Of a stretch of 64,000 nucleotides of DNA, positions 21,465 through 34,265 are shown piece by piece; the stretch's first letter is position 1, and every line of letters starts with the position of its first letter. A model generated the notes under the pieces. That model searched no databases. It saw nothing but the letters and a program-made list of their open reading frames with translations, and had not been told where the DNA came from. Origin of the DNA: Salvia splendens (taxonomy: Eukaryota; Streptophyta; Magnoliopsida; Lamiales; Lamiaceae); assembly GCF_004379255.2 (NCBI RefSeq), contig NC_056047.1, positions 24,194,293 to 24,258,292 of the forward strand, written 5' to 3'. Position numbers and translations under genes: made by a program.

Positions 21465-24400
21465 ATGGGTTTCTCAACTTTACTTTGCATTTTGGCTGTT
21501 TTGTGTTGGAATGGAGTTGGAGGGTACGATACTGGGAGTGGTGTTGTTGATGGGAAATTGAATGTGCACTTGGTTGCTCACTCCCACGACGATGTGGGCT
21601 GGCTCAAGACAATCGATCAGTACTACGTTGGCTCCAACAACTCTATTCAGGTGGCTCTTGTTTTTGACTTGGTGAGTGGGGCTGTTTTGGTTGCTTCTCA
21701 CTTCTCACTTTGTTGTGTCGGTGCAGGGTGCGTGCGTGGAGAATGTTCTGGACTCGGTTGTTGTCTCCTTGCTTCGTGATCCTAATAGAAAGTTCATTTT
21801 CGCTGAGATGGTAACCTTCCTTTCTTCATCATGATCATGATGATTTTTATCTATTTCTAGACTTTCTCATGTTCATATTTGCTGATATTATGTACTCCCT
21901 TCGTCCCCATCAAGATGTCCACATTCTTACACAAGATTTTAGGAAGAGTTGTTAGGTGGAGTAATTAGACAGAAAAATGTGGAGTAGTTGAATATTTTAA
22001 TGAGTAGAAAGGTATTTGTTTTCAAATATAGAAAGTGAACATCTTGAGTGGGACTAGAAAATTTTACTTCAGAATGGTGTCTTCTCTACTTTTGTTTTTT
22101 TACTCTTTTTGAGGCATACTTATGAATATTGTTGGTTGCGAAAATCAGGTCTAATTTGCAAAGGGGTTAGATGTGCCTAAATACCGGACTTTCACCAAAT
22201 TCTTGTTTTGCACACGAACAAAAAATTAGTCCTACAAATACACGAACTTTTGATGTTTTTTTTTTATTATTTGCATGCGGCAATTTCTGCTGGATTAATG
22301 CCAAAGTAGCAAATTAATGCCAGTGCAACTAGTTGAAGTGGCGTAGACACTCAACTACAATGTTCAGTATCTCGACTATATAAGTCATATAGACATCTTG
22401 GGCCGTTGGGCGTCCACCTCAACATTAATTTGGAGATAACTGACAACCTTGTGAAAAATCAAAGCAATTGAAAGTTTGTGTATTTGGAAGCGTAATGTTT
22501 TAGTTCACGTGCAAAACCAGAATTTGGTGAAAGTTCGGGTATTTAAGCGCAACAACCCGCATTTTTTAAGAAAGTTTCTTCTTCAAGTTTGATGACTAGT
22601 ATTTCCATGGCACTGTTTCTGTAGCTGTGATGGTGAAATTTGTATAACTTGCTGTGCTTAAACTGTTTGACCCATCTTTTTCTAGGTTGAGGTTCCTTTT
22701 CCTTTTCATTTTCTTGGAAGCCATAAACTTGGTAGGGAGTTAGAAATGCAGTGTATGAGCTATTGTCTACTTATTTAATCATATTTAGATATAAGAACAG
22801 ATACAGCTTCTCAAAGTATAACAACAGTGGATGTTAACTTGTCTCTACCTTGGGTTTCTAAATAGGCATTTTTCACTAGATGGTGGGGAGAGCAAAGCCC
22901 AGAAATTCAACAAGTAGTAAGAAAGTTGGTCGATGCAGGCCAGTTGGAATTCGTGTATGGTCATTGCTTTCAACCTGATATATTTCAAACTTACTTCTAT
23001 AAGCTGACATGGCGACTTCAACTCCTCGTCTCTGCAGGAACGGAGGATGGTGCATGCATGATGAAGCAACTACTCATTATATCGACATGATTGACCAAAC
23101 AACTCTAGGCCATCAGTTGATAAAGAGTCAATTTAATACGACCCCTCGTGCTGGATGGCAGATCGATCCCTTTGGGCACTCTGCAGTGCAAGGTTACCTT
23201 CTAGGGGCCGAGGTACACGAGCTTTAATGGTTGAGATTTATGTTCTGCCTTATTCTGATTTATTAATCTTCACTGTGTGCACCATGTAGCTAGGATTCGA
23301 CTCTATTCATTTTGCTCGAATTGATTACCAAGACAGAGCAAAGCGCAAGGGGGATAAATCTCTTGAAGTCATATGGCAAGCCTCAAGGACATTTGGGTCC
23401 TCTTCTCAGGTTAGAAAAGAAACAAGTGCTCAACTAGATTGTCTGTCTGTCTGTTCATCTGCTCACTCTTGTCACCTTCGACGTTTGTTTTCTTTCTTGC
23501 AGATATTTGCAAATGCATTTCCTCGTCATTATAGTGCACCTGATGGTTTCAATTTTGAAGTCAGCAATTCCTTTGATCCTGTCCAGGTTCTGTGACCAAG
23601 AATCCACAGTCAAGACCAAAGTCTTCGCTATTCTCTAGTGCATTTTTATTTACAGTTATCGTATTGCTGAACTGCAGGATAATCATCTCCTGTTTGACTT
23701 TAATGTCGAGCAACGTGTTAATGATTTCATTGCTGCTGCCATGACTCAGGTTAAAATTCATTTTTCTGTAATAATCACCAAAAGTAAAGAGTCTGGACGA
23801 AAAAAACACACGCGATTGAAGAGATATTGAGAACGTGCTAATATTGCTTTGATGCACAGGCTAATGTTACTAGAACTAATCATATTATGTGGACTATGGG
23901 AGATGACTTCCAGTATCAATATGCTGAGTCTTGGTTCAAGCAGATGGACAAACTTATACATTATGTGAATAAGGTAGTTATTTTTTCTATTTATTAAGAT
24001 TGTCTATGTTTATTAGAATAAAAATGTTGAGTTTTCGTTCGTTCGCTGAAGTAACTAATCTTACTGAAACAGGATGGACGGGTTAATGCATTATATTCCA
24101 CGCCATCCATATACACAGATGCGAAAAAGGCTGCCAACCAAGCATGGCCTCTAAAACTCGATGATTATTTCCCGTGAGCACTGCTCAACTTAGTTTAGGT
24201 TCTTCCGCAACTATTCTGTTTGATTTGATAAATGAAACTAATCAAGTATGTTTGTTTAATAGATATGCAGACAGTGCCAGTGCCTACTGGACTGGCTTTT
24301 TCACAAGTCGCCCAGCCCTCAAACGATACATCCGTTTGTCGAGCGGATATTATATGGTTGTTAGATTAATTGGATTCAGTATAGAAGAATAAAGAAAGTA

Positions 24401-27400
24401 GCATAAATGTAGTAAAAACCTTCTCGTTTCATCTCTTTTACAAGCAATTATGAAGTATGTTTAGTTTATGAATTTATAGGCAGCTCGTCAACTTGAATTT
24501 CTGGTGGGAAAGAGATCAAATGGTGCTAATACGGACAGCTTAGGTGATGCTTTAGGGATTGCACAGCACCATGATGCTGTTACTGGTACTGCTAAACAGC
24601 ATACCACGAACGACTATGCAAAACGTTTAGCTATTGGATCCTCAGAGGTCCGTTTTTATGCATCTTTGTTCCATAACCACAGTGACCCTCTCTCCTTGCA
24701 GACTTGTCTATATAATTTTCATCTCATAAATTATGTTGCTATGGTTAATTGTATAGGCAGAAGCTGTGGTGGATTCAGCTTTGTCGTGTCTGATTGATTC
24801 AAAGTCGAATGGAAACTGCACTGCATCTACTTTAAAATTTAACCAGGTTGGTTGGACTTCAACCATTTGGAACTTGCTTTCCTTTGCAAAATTCTGCATT
24901 GAATTTCACTGTCGATATTTGGGGCTAATGGCGGCAATTCAATCCTCATTCGATCTAATGTTTCTCTATCTCTTACAGTGCCAGTTACTGAACATAAGTT
25001 ACTGTCCATCAACAGAAGACGATGTTCCCAATGGGAAGAGTTTGGTAACAATTTATTTCTCTGTCTATGCACCAATCCTCACATCTATAGAAAAAGTTAT
25101 TTTACCATGTATATCAGGTTGTTGTCGCATACAATTCACTCGGATGGGGCCGTACTGATATTATCAGGATTCCGGTGAGTTATGATGACGTGTTTCTTCT
25201 CTCAATTCTTTTCTGTTATTGTCAGAATCTAGAGTTATATTCTTGAAAAGCTGCATTGTGATGTTTTTCTAATGACTTGTCCATCTTCTCTATACTATAC
25301 AGGATCTTCGAGATCTTTTCTTATCTCTACAATTTAACAAACTTGTAATTTACAGGTTAATGATCATAATCTTGTTGTCAAAGACTCATCAGGGAATGTT
25401 GTCAAGTCTCAATACATAGAAATGGATAGTGTGACAGATGAACTTAGAAAATTCTATCTTAAGGCATATCTTGGGATTTCTGACACTAGTCCTGCCAAAT
25501 ATTGGCTCGTGTTTCCGGCATCTGTGCCACCCTTGGGCTGGAGCACTTACTTCATCTCTAGAGGAACTCAAAAGGGTAATATTCACAGGTTTCAAGCTAG
25601 AATTCTGTTTATCAATATTCACTACTTCTTGATGCGCTTCTCTATACTCGTATCCTTTTTCAGAAGTTTGAGATACACATCTGTTTCTGAAGATTTCCTT
25701 GTATTTCAATGACACAGGAAGGAGGCGGAAATTTTCTAGCAGGGACATTGCACAGAATGAAACTATTGAGATTGGACCAGGAAACTTGAAACTGTCATTT
25801 TCCACCACATCGGGGCAACTTACGCGCATTTTCAATTCTAAAACAGGAGTAAGATCTGTTCTTGTTAGAGCTACTATTTCATTAATGGCTTCATGTTCTT
25901 AACCAGCAAAAACACACTATCTTTAGCTTTCAAAGTTCGATCTATTTGTTTCTTCATCGTGATTCCTAAAGAATGTTTGCTTTTGCACCTGTTTGCATTT
26001 ATACCAGGTCGATATACCTGTGCAACAAAGCTATCTGTGGTATGCTTCAAGTCCGGGAGAAGCTGATCCTCAGGTATATTATTTGCTCGGTAACTAGAAT
26101 GTCACAGATCATCGATCACCATTGTTTAATAATGAATCATATCAAACCTTGTAGGCTTCTGGTGCTTACATTTTCCGTCCCACTGGATCACTTCCTTCAG
26201 TTGTCTCTAGATCAGTGAGTGATCACTTCTGTTGGCTTAACTTTATATTTTTTGGAGAAAATCTAATGGTCATTTGCTGCTTTTAGGTTCCGTTGAAGAT
26301 CATTAGAGGGCCACTAGTTGATGAAGTTCATCAGCAATTTAACTCGTGGATCTACCAGGTACAGTATATCTAACCTTTCCTTTTCACACTTGGAAGCATT
26401 ATGTGTTCCTTTACGACCTAGTCGCACGCGCCTTCATTTGATAAACACCCGTCTTTCTTCATTTTGCTCTTAGATTTCGTTGTGCTCATTTTCTTCATAT
26501 TTTTCAGATCATTAGAGTCTACAAAGACAAAGATCATGCTGAATTCGAATTTACAGTGAGTGATACGTGTCTCTACTGTGTGTTTGTTGGTCTAGTTTTT
26601 CGTATATGATGGCATGGAGTTATTGATGCTTTCCTTTCTTCTTTTCTCTAATTGTGCATCGTTCGACAATTATAGATTGGTCCAATTCCCACAGATGATA
26701 GTATCGGGAAAGAGGTTATCACGAGATTATCAGCTAATATGGCCACTGATCAAGTGTTTTATACCGATTCCAATGGCAGAGACTTTCTAAAACGCGTTCG
26801 TCTTCTATTATTTTCCCGTTGCACTTCACTGACACAGCTTAGTTTATCTTTTTTGTTCTTGGGAATGTTGACGTACCATTATTCTCCCTCTGAAATTCCA
26901 GGTTAGAGATTACAGAGCCGACTGGCCTCTCACAGTTACTCAACCAGTTGCGGGCAATTATTATCCAGTAAGTTTCTCAATCTAACTCATTTCTAATGCC
27001 TGTTACATAGATTGATCATTTTTTGATTGCAGATAAATCTTGGGATCTTCATCGAGGATAAGAAATCAGAATTGTCAGTCCTTGTAGATCGGGCCACGGG
27101 AGGATCCAGCATCAGTGATGGAGAAATCGAGTTGATGCTGCATAGGTATAGATACAATGCAAATCTTTTTCGTTTCTTATTTTTTCTCATTTTAGCAGCA
27201 TTTCTGATCAATACTATCCATCAGGCGCATTCTCAAAGATGATTCGAGAGGAGTAGGCGAACCCCTTGATGAAATTGTGTGTATCAACAACAATACATGT
27301 GAAGGACTCACGGTAAAACTCATTTCTTACAATCTGCTCATCTTTTCAGAAGATGGAGTAAAGAGACGTTGTTTTGTGTTGTTGCCTATCTTTAGGTTCG

Positions 27401-28232
27401 AGGAAACTATTATGTCAGCGTGGACCAGCTTGGATCTGGAGCACGTTGGAGGCGAAGAGCAGGCCAGGAGATCTATTCGCCACTCGTGTTAGCCTTTTCA
27501 CACGAGGTTAGTACTAATTAGCGGATGGAAAGGTATAAAACTTAAAAAGTTTTTTAACAATGCTGCTATGCACATTGCAGGAGTCGGAGAAATGGAGCTC
27601 TTCGTATCAGGTGGATGGAAGTTCCATGGCATCAAACTACAGTTTGCCTTTGAACGTTGCACTAATTACTCTCCAGGTAATCGACTATAGGCGTCATCGA
27701 GTTTTATGCTAGATTTGTTTTGTCTGATCTTGTTGTATGTGGTGGTGATTGATTCAGGAGATGGGAGACGGGAGTGTCCTCCTCCGTCTGGCGAATCTGT
27801 ATGAGGTGAAGCCGGTGACTCAATACCGAGAAATCGGAAGTAAAAGAAGCTTTGTAAATCATTTTCTCTATTCATGCCATTATGTTGGTGTAGGGCAGGC
27901 TGGTGAAGATCCTCCTGACAACTCAAAAGTAGCCAAGGTTGAGCTGAAGAAAATGTTTAGGGGCAAAACGGTAAGTTCGCGCCACCTGAAATCCTCTATC
28001 AGTATCGGTACTAATGCTATTGGTATTTATGTAGATAACAAAGATCAGGGAAACGAGCTTAACAGCGAATCAAGACAAGTCGGAGATGAAGAGGACGACA
28101 TGGCAAGTGGAAGGCACGGCACAGAATGAGGCTGCTGCTCCTGCTCCGACTAGAGGTGCTTCGGTGGATGCAGCTACTCTTCTTGTCCAAGTTGCTCCTA
28201 TGGAGATCCGGACCTTCATCTTAACCTTCTGA
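21465..28232 (+). CDS. GH38 alpha-mannosidase, secreted/vacuolar type
   Basis: Twenty-nine GT-AG exons can be followed from the ATG at 21465 to the TGA at 28232. The first are 21465-21650, 21727-21810, 22866-22954 and 23038-23212; the last are 27899-27970 and 28035-28232. They give 1002 aa, near the usual length (about 1020) of plant acid alpha-mannosidases. A signal peptide ([20 protein letters not shown]) leads into AHSHDDVGW (residues 38-46), whose His/Asp bind zinc. The catalytic nucleophile Asp163 lies in [10 protein letters not shown], and [10 protein letters not shown] (about 401-410) has another zinc His. Several N-X-S/T sites are present. The enzyme removes alpha-linked mannose from N-glycans in vacuole or apoplast. 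Intron 2 (1055 bp) carries two MITEs. Confidence 0.96.
21892..22054. mobile_element. Stowaway-type MITE in mannosidase intron 2
   Basis: It starts GTACTCCCTTCGTCCCCATC and ends near CATCTTGAGTGGGAC. The CATCAAGATGTCCA and GAACATCTTGAG arms are complementary. The right terminus has decayed. Confidence 0.65.
22130..22560. mobile_element. Long-TIR MITE in mannosidase intron 2
   Basis: Arms of roughly 100 bp are inverted copies. ACTTTCACCAAATTCTTGTT is near 22188, and its complement, with one change, is near 22525. Both arms also contain a matched AAATACACGAAC/AAATACACAAAC block. Exact ends and target duplication are not resolved, so the superfamily is unknown. Confidence 0.65.
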
Positions 28233-28624
28233 AACGACACGACACGACACACATGTTGATTATGATCAAGGAAAGCAGCATTTTCTCCTTTGCTTGAACT
28301 TCTTCAATAACACCACACCACACCACCCCACCTGCTGTCTGTCATTTCTTCCTAGCTGAACAATTGAAAAAACAGAAACAGCAAATAATAAAGCTGAAGG
28401 AGTTGTTGCAGCACTGGTTTTCATCTGTCATTTTTAACTCTTAAAATACTTTCCAATTTATGTTTGGTGTTTGTCTTAACTTGCATTTTGCAAATATATA
28501 GAGTTAGCTGTTTTGGGTTGGTTTTCTAAATTTGGAATATTTATATGGAGTAAAATTTTAATGTAATTGATATAATGGGTAAGAGTCTCATGTACTATTT
28601 TTTTTTAAGTCAACTTTCATGTAG

Positions 28625-28851
28625 TACTCCCTCCGTCAAGCTTTAGCAGTCCGAATAATTTTTCTATACTTGTTTTGTAAAAATGATAATAAATAATTAA
28701 AGTAGAGAAATGGTAAACCAAGAAAGAGAATAATGTATATAAGACTCTTTTTTACATTATTCTCTCTTACTTTAGCATTTCTCTACTTTAACTATTTATT
28801 ATAATTTTTATAAAATAAGTGCGCAAAAGTAATCGGGAGACGGAGGGAGTA
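28625..28851. mobile_element. Stowaway-type MITE (227 bp)
   Basis: Ends TACTCCCTCCGTC and GACGGAGGGAGTA are perfect inverses with TA borders. The interior is a long AT-rich foldback. Confidence 0.85.
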
Positions 28852-28900
28852 TTTAATTTATGCATATAGAGTTTAGAGAGGAATGATATGCTATCTACCT

Positions 28901-29241
28901 TATATGAGCTATTTATGTGAGCATCACTCTCGTTTGACGCAGGTTTAACATTTTCATTTTGATTTATATATTTAGTTTGTATCTAATACATTAAAAAATG
29001 TTATTGAAGTTTTTAATTTCACAAAATTTATAAAAATCAAAATTCGATTGACTCTTTTTCTCTATAACTTCAAATAAGTTAATAAACGAGCAAATCGAGA
29101 TTTGATTTTTATGAATTTTGTGAAATTAAAAACCTCAATAACATTTTATAATGTATTAGAATCAAACTAAATATATAAATCGAAACAAACAATGTTAAAC
29201 GTACGTCAAACGAGAGTGGTGCTCACGTAAGGAGCTCATAG
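28901..29241. mobile_element. Foldback MITE with arms of about 150 bp
   Basis: The left arm (TGAGCATCACTCTCGTTTGA then ATTTATATATTTAGTTTG) is repeated inverted in the right arm (GTCAAACGAGAGTGGTGCTC). The loop is only about 40 bp. The complementarity spans nearly the whole element and a transcript would form one long hairpin. Confidence 0.78.
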
Positions 29242-29414
29242 CTGAGCGCCATTGGCGGGCTGCGAAAATACGATTTTTCTCTTTTTTTTGATTGATTCAA
29301 GTTATATGGAAGAGATAATTGAACCGGATGAATCAGTTAGCAAATGTCGTTTCCACTTGAACAAGTTGATCTCGCTTTCACACGCCACCAATGTAATTTA
29401 TAAACTCCTAATTT

Positions 29415-30415
29415 TGCACTACTTTAACAGTAAAGCGGCAAGTTCGGGGTCGATCCCACAGAGAAGCTAGTGTATCAAGTGTGTGAGTAGTGAACAGGGG
29501 GTTGACTGCTGCCACGCTTTACTTTTGGGAGTTTTTAACTACTGATTTTAACTTAGGCGGAAAAGTAACTAACTACTTGCTCAAGGGAACTTTAACTACT
29601 AGGCCAAGTAAATCTCAGACTGGAATGAAAATTAACTACTCAGAACAGTAAACACGATGATGAAAACGAAAGCAACTTTGATTAAAACTAAAACTCAGAA
29701 CAGTACAGCGTGAAATTTAAACTAAGCTAACACTTCGGAACTACGAAAGCAAGTAAACCGAGGAGATCCTCGGTAGGAAACTTAAGAATACGTCGACAGA
29801 TATCAAGTATTCTGCAGCGCTCCTTCAATCGCCCTTTCTAACTAAGCATTACTTTATCTAAGCTATCTAGGGAACTGAACTAGAAAGCTAAACTAAACTA
29901 AACTAAAGACGGAAAGTAAAGGATCCCCCTCTTTTTAATGTGGTGGCACATCCTCTATTTATAGGCTCGGCACGACCTCCAGCTGGATAACGATCTTGGC
30001 AGAGAATATTAGCTCATGCTGAGAGTGAGCGACTCATTGATTGCTACGTGCTCTCCTTTTAGAATGACGACGCTTTTCAGTAACAGATTCGTGACTCAGC
30101 TCCGTCCTTGCGTCTCATATATCAGCACGTGTCCCCTTCTAGAACGTTGTCCTTGATAACAGAATGATGCGCAGCTCATAGCCTCATGTGTCTTTCTTCT
30201 GGAAACAGTGGTCCCCTCCTTGACTGCTTGATTACTCTTCTTGATCAACTCCCCGGATATTTGGCCTTTTTCGCCTATTGTACTCGCTTGATCAGTTTGG
30301 CCTTGTTGCCTTGGTCAAGCGGCATTCCTGCATATTTAACACTTGCTTTGCGCGATAAACTGATCAAGTAGCGTACATTTTACCCCTAAACCGATGCATG
30401 AAATGAGCCTTATCA
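29415..30415 (-). repeat. Solo-LTR-like repeat, copy 2
   Basis: Minus-strand start TGATAAGGCTCATTTCATG and end AAAGTAGTGCA match copy 1 (14412-15970). The minus-strand TATA box CTATAAATAGAG lies at 29951-29963, and the GGTCGATCCCACAGAG and CTGCTGCCACGC blocks are kept. It is about 560 bp shorter than copy 1 and lacks a matching target duplication. Confidence 0.55.
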
Positions 30416-30640
30416 GCCATATTTAAGCGCATGAGTGTGGAGCTCATGTCAGCAATTTTCTTTTCATTTTTATTATTTGTTCTTTTTTCTGAATAACGGC
30501 ACAATTGGATATTTACTCTTTCCTAGTGAAGTAAGTTATATTTTTTTACAAGCTACTTTTTCATCTATTATTTTATTTTATTCTCTCCACTTAACTAACA
30601 AAACTCTATTTTTTAAAAACTCGTAACTAAAAAAAACTAA

Positions 30641-30783
30641 AACGGGTTGCATCATCCGCGCCATCGTCCGCGTCGCCCACAATGGGCGGACGATGCCATA
30701 TCGTCCGCGCTTCGTCCGCGGACAAAGCATCGGGCGCGGACGACGCATCGGGCGTGCTATCGTCCGCCCTATTGCTGATGCTC
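30641..30783. mobile_element. GC-rich Harbinger/Tourist-like MITE
   Basis: TAA flanks both sides (30638-30640 and 30784-30786). The right end ATTGCTGATGCTC is the inverse of GAGCATCAGCAAT, close to the end of the Harbinger element at 50607. The interior is made of repeated CGTCCGC/GCGGACG words. The left terminus is imperfect. Confidence 0.6.
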
Positions 30784-30838
30784 TAAAAGTAATGTTTCAC
30801 CTAATGAGGGACGAATGGATACTTAATGTTGTTTTATA

Positions 30839-31108
30839 GTACTACTCCTTTTGTTCCAACTAAAATGACACACTTTCCTTTCAAGTCTTCCCAATCTAAA
30901 TGACATATTTCTATTTTTGGTAACTTTTTCTCTCCTATTAATACACCAACCGCTTTTTTCTCTTTTTTTTAATATTCGATTCTCTTTCTCTCTCCATTTA
31001 ATATTTACATCTACTCTTTCTCTCTCCAATTAACCATATTAATCAACAATTCCTAAAATCTTGTACTGACTAAAAAAATGTGTAATCTTAGCTGGAACGG
31101 AGGGAATA
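30839..31108. mobile_element. Stowaway-type MITE
   Basis: Left end TACTACTCCTTTTGTTCCAA and right end GCTGGAACGGAGGGAATA are imperfect inverted repeats around an AT-rich interior. Confidence 0.7.
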
Positions 31109-31163
31109 TTACTAATTCAATAGTTAAATTAAATATACTGCTTTGCGAACACAACGGAAATTG

Positions 31164-31368
31164 TACTCCTTCTGTCCCACAAAAGATGTCTCACTTTCCT
31201 TTTTAGTTTGTCCCACTAAAGATATCAAATTTCCATTTTTAGAAAAAAATTTCTCTTACAATAATATAAATATTATATTTTCTCTTTCCACCTAACACAC
31301 AAAATAAAACCTCCTAAAATCTTGTGTCATCCCACATGTGTGACATCTTTTGTGGGACGGAGAGAGTA
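31164..31368. mobile_element. Stowaway-type MITE (205 bp)
   Basis: TACTCCTTCTGTCCCACAAA pairs with the complement of TTTTGTGGGACGGAGAGAGTA. TA borders are present. Confidence 0.85.
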
Positions 31369-31567
31369 TAAACATTTGGTTTGTGTGTTCGGCACGAGTT
31401 TTAATTCATAATTGATGAAATATAAGAGAGATAGAAAGAAAAAATAATTAAAGTATTGTTACTAGACTCACCTCTTTAGAGAGAAAATATTTTTCAAAAT
31501 TAGAGTGTTCATACTTTTTAGGTACAAATTAAAAAAGAAATTGTTCGTATTTTTAAGACGAGAGATA

Positions 31568-31791
31568 TACTCTCTCCGTCCCATAAGAATATGCACTCTT
31601 TCATTTTTAATCCGTCTCACAAGAATATGCACTTTTCAATTTTGAAAACTCTTTTCACTCTAATGAGGTGGGACCCATTCTCCACTAATAATATTTTAAT
31701 TATTTTTTCTCTCTACCTCTTTTACTTTTCCAATTTTGCATTAAAACTCGTGTCGAACCAAAGTGCATATTCTTTGAGAACGGGTGGAGTA
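31568..31791. mobile_element. Stowaway-type MITE (224 bp)
   Basis: TACTCTCTCCGTCCCATAAG and the complement of GAACGGGTGGAGTA form the ends. GAATATGCACT near the left recurs inverted as AGTGCATATTC near the right. Confidence 0.8.
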
Positions 31792-32364
31792 TAAGACATG
31801 ATTGAAATAAGCTTTTCTAGATTATTTGGATAGTGTTAGTAATCATAACCCGGTGTTTGATTACCTTAATTGCATTTTGGGTGAGAACACACGAAGAAGA
31901 AGAAAAAGATGAATTGGGGGCAATTTGGTGTGGAAAGGCTAAAAAATTGAATCTAGATTTTTGGGTTATACACAATCGTACGGGTGGAGGTGGGGTTGGC
32001 TTATCTATGCTAAGGAAGATAAAAATCCAAAATTGAGGAGGTCAAGAAAAGTATCCCGGCCCGGGTAGACAACCCTCCCAAGCAAACATATGTAAAAGCA
32101 TAGATAACTTTCTGTATATAAGCTTTTCTATACAATCAATCAGCCCCTATCATACGAAATGAAATGCAAGTAATGAAAAATCTCAAAAGCTTAGGACTAT
32201 ACAACACTAGACTAGATTACAATAAACACTTGATTAAAATAAATAAATAAATAAATAAAGATCCCGCGTTTCGTGCCCGGGAGTCTCTCTTCTCTCACGC
32301 GTCTCAATCTGCATTTCCTTAAATTTCATTTCATCGTTGATTTTTCCCCAAATCCACAACTCCA

Positions 32365-34265
32365 ATGGCATCCCGACATCCCTACCCTAATCGCACCCCA
32401 ATGTACCCCCAAATCAACCCCACCGCCCCTCCTCTCTACCCTACCGTCGACACCAACGACCTACACAACCTATTCCCCTCGCCGCGCAGCGAAGGCTACT
32501 CCCCCTCCGCGCCGCCCGACTCCGCCGAAGAGTCCTACTTCACCATCCCCGGCGCAATCCTCCACCTGATCGACACGCACTACTCCGTCGAGCTCGCCGC
32601 CGGAGATCTCCAGATCATCCGCCTCCGCCAGGGCGACACCACCGTCGCCGTCCTCGCCGCCGTCTCCAACGAGATCGAGTGGCCTCTCACCAAGGATCTA
32701 GCTGCCGTCAAGCTCGACGCTTCTCACTACTTCTTCTCCTTCCAACCCCCGCGCCACGGCGACTCTTCCGACGACTCCAGCGATGAGGAAGGATCGAAGA
32801 AGAACAAAAAGAATAAGAAAAAGAAGAAGAAGAAGAAGAAAGGAGATCAGAAGAAGGAAAACGACGTCGTCGACGTCTTAAGCTACGGCCTCACAATAGT
32901 TTCAAAAGGCCAGGAGGATTTGCTCAAGGAATTGGACGCAATCTTAGAAAATTGCAGTAATTTCTCTGTGCGGAAGGTGGATGAGAAGGCGCTGGTCGGC
33001 GCTGCTGCAGCAGAGATCACTCCAATGGAGTGGGAAACGGATGCGAAAAAGAGGGAGGAAGTGGAGGGTCAATGCGCGGTGTATTGGACAACGCTGGCCC
33101 CAAATGTGGAGGAATATAGCGGAACAGCAGCAAGGCTGATTGCGATGGGGTCAGGGCAGCTCGTTAAGGGGATATTATGGTGCGGAGACGTCACAATTGA
33201 TCGGTTAAAATGGGGGGATGAGGCTATGAGGAAGAGGATGGGTCCTAGTGAGAAAGCTGAGATTGATCCCAGCACTTTGAAGAGAATCAAACGGTTTGTT
33301 TGTGATTATAATCCATTACTATTAGTTATCATCGCTAATTATACGTTTAAAAGGTCAATTGATGTTGGAGTTGGTGTGTTTATGTGTGTAATTTGTTGTG
33401 TACAGGGTTAAGAGAGTGACGAAGATGACTCAGAGAGTAGCTACAGGGGTTCTTACCGGAGTTGTGAAGGTCTCGGGATACTTTACTGGTTCCCTTGCTA
33501 ACTCAAAAATGGGGAAGAAGTTGTTTAAGTACTTGCCAGGGGAAGTTCTTCTTGCTTCTCTTGATGGATTCAGTACGTCGAATAATCCTTGTTTCGTTGC
33601 TTTCTGCTTGTATGCTTTCTGTTATTAAAGTGGCATATATGAAGCATTATATCTTTAACTGATTAGCAAGTTCCTGTTTGTAGTTTGTAATTGATCTTTC
33701 CTATTGTATGCATATATGTATGTGTGTGAATTCATTCGTGTCAGTGAAATAAGCGGTCGGATTATCATTGTTGAAAGGGATTAACATATGTAGTGTACAT
33801 AGAGGTCCAAGTAGACGAGCAGCGATGATCACATTGAAACACTGAAAGGTTGAGATTTCATGAATGAGAGTTTCCTTGGCTTGGCTGCTAAGGGTTTCAT
33901 TCAACTTGTGTTAGGATTTGGTTAGCTTAAATTGAGTGAACATATGTGTTTATGGATCTATGTTTTTTGTGACAACAGGTAAGATCTGCGATGCTGCTGA
34001 AGTGGCCGGGAAGAATGTGATGTCCACGTCTTCCACAGTGACAACTGGACTCGTCTCACACAGGTATGGTGACGAGGCAGCCAAGGCAACGAGCGAGGGG
34101 CTGGATGCTGCGGGGCACGCAGTGGGAACTGCGTGGGCAGTGTTCAAGATAAGGCAGGCATTGAATCCAAAAAGTGTGTTGAAGCCTACCAGTTTGGCCA
34201 AGTCTGCTGCTAAATCCGCTGCAGCAGAAGTGAAGAAGTCGAAAGCAAATAGCTCAAGGTTTTGA
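32365..34265 (+). CDS. Senescence/dehydration-associated protein (ERD7-like)
   Basis: Three exons, 32365-33293, 33406-33572 and 33979-34265, give 460 aa. The N-terminus is Pro-rich (YPQINPTAPPLYP, then LHNLFPSP). It is followed by EESYFTIPGAILHLIDTHYS and IEWPLTKDLAAVKLD, which match the conserved N-terminal part of plant ERD7-type proteins. A Ser/Asp stretch and a run of lysines (about residues 148-165) form a charged linker. The C-terminal half is the senescence domain (ILWCGDVTIDRLKWG, KRVTKMTQRVATGVLTGVVK, SGYFTGSLANSKMGKKLF, DAAEVAGKNVM). ERD7 proteins are induced by drought, cold and senescence and bind membrane lipids. The first exon is GC-rich compared with its surroundings. Confidence 0.93.

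Larger units (their letters stand above)
28233..29414. other. Intergenic downstream of alpha-mannosidase
   Basis: The stretch holds the 3' UTR followed by two inverted-repeat elements (listed). No gene is supported. Confidence 0.6.
30416..32364. other. Intergenic, MITE cluster, upstream of the senescence gene
   Basis: Four small elements (30641-30783, 30839-31108, 31164-31368, 31568-31791) lie almost end to end. A possible TATA box GTATATAAG is near 32114 and an AAAT microsatellite is at about 32238-32258, before the ATG at 32365. Confidence 0.55.

Noticed and set aside
25389..25835. 148-codon minus-strand ORF in the alpha-mannosidase gene
   Set aside because: It crosses well-supported exons and introns on the plus strand.
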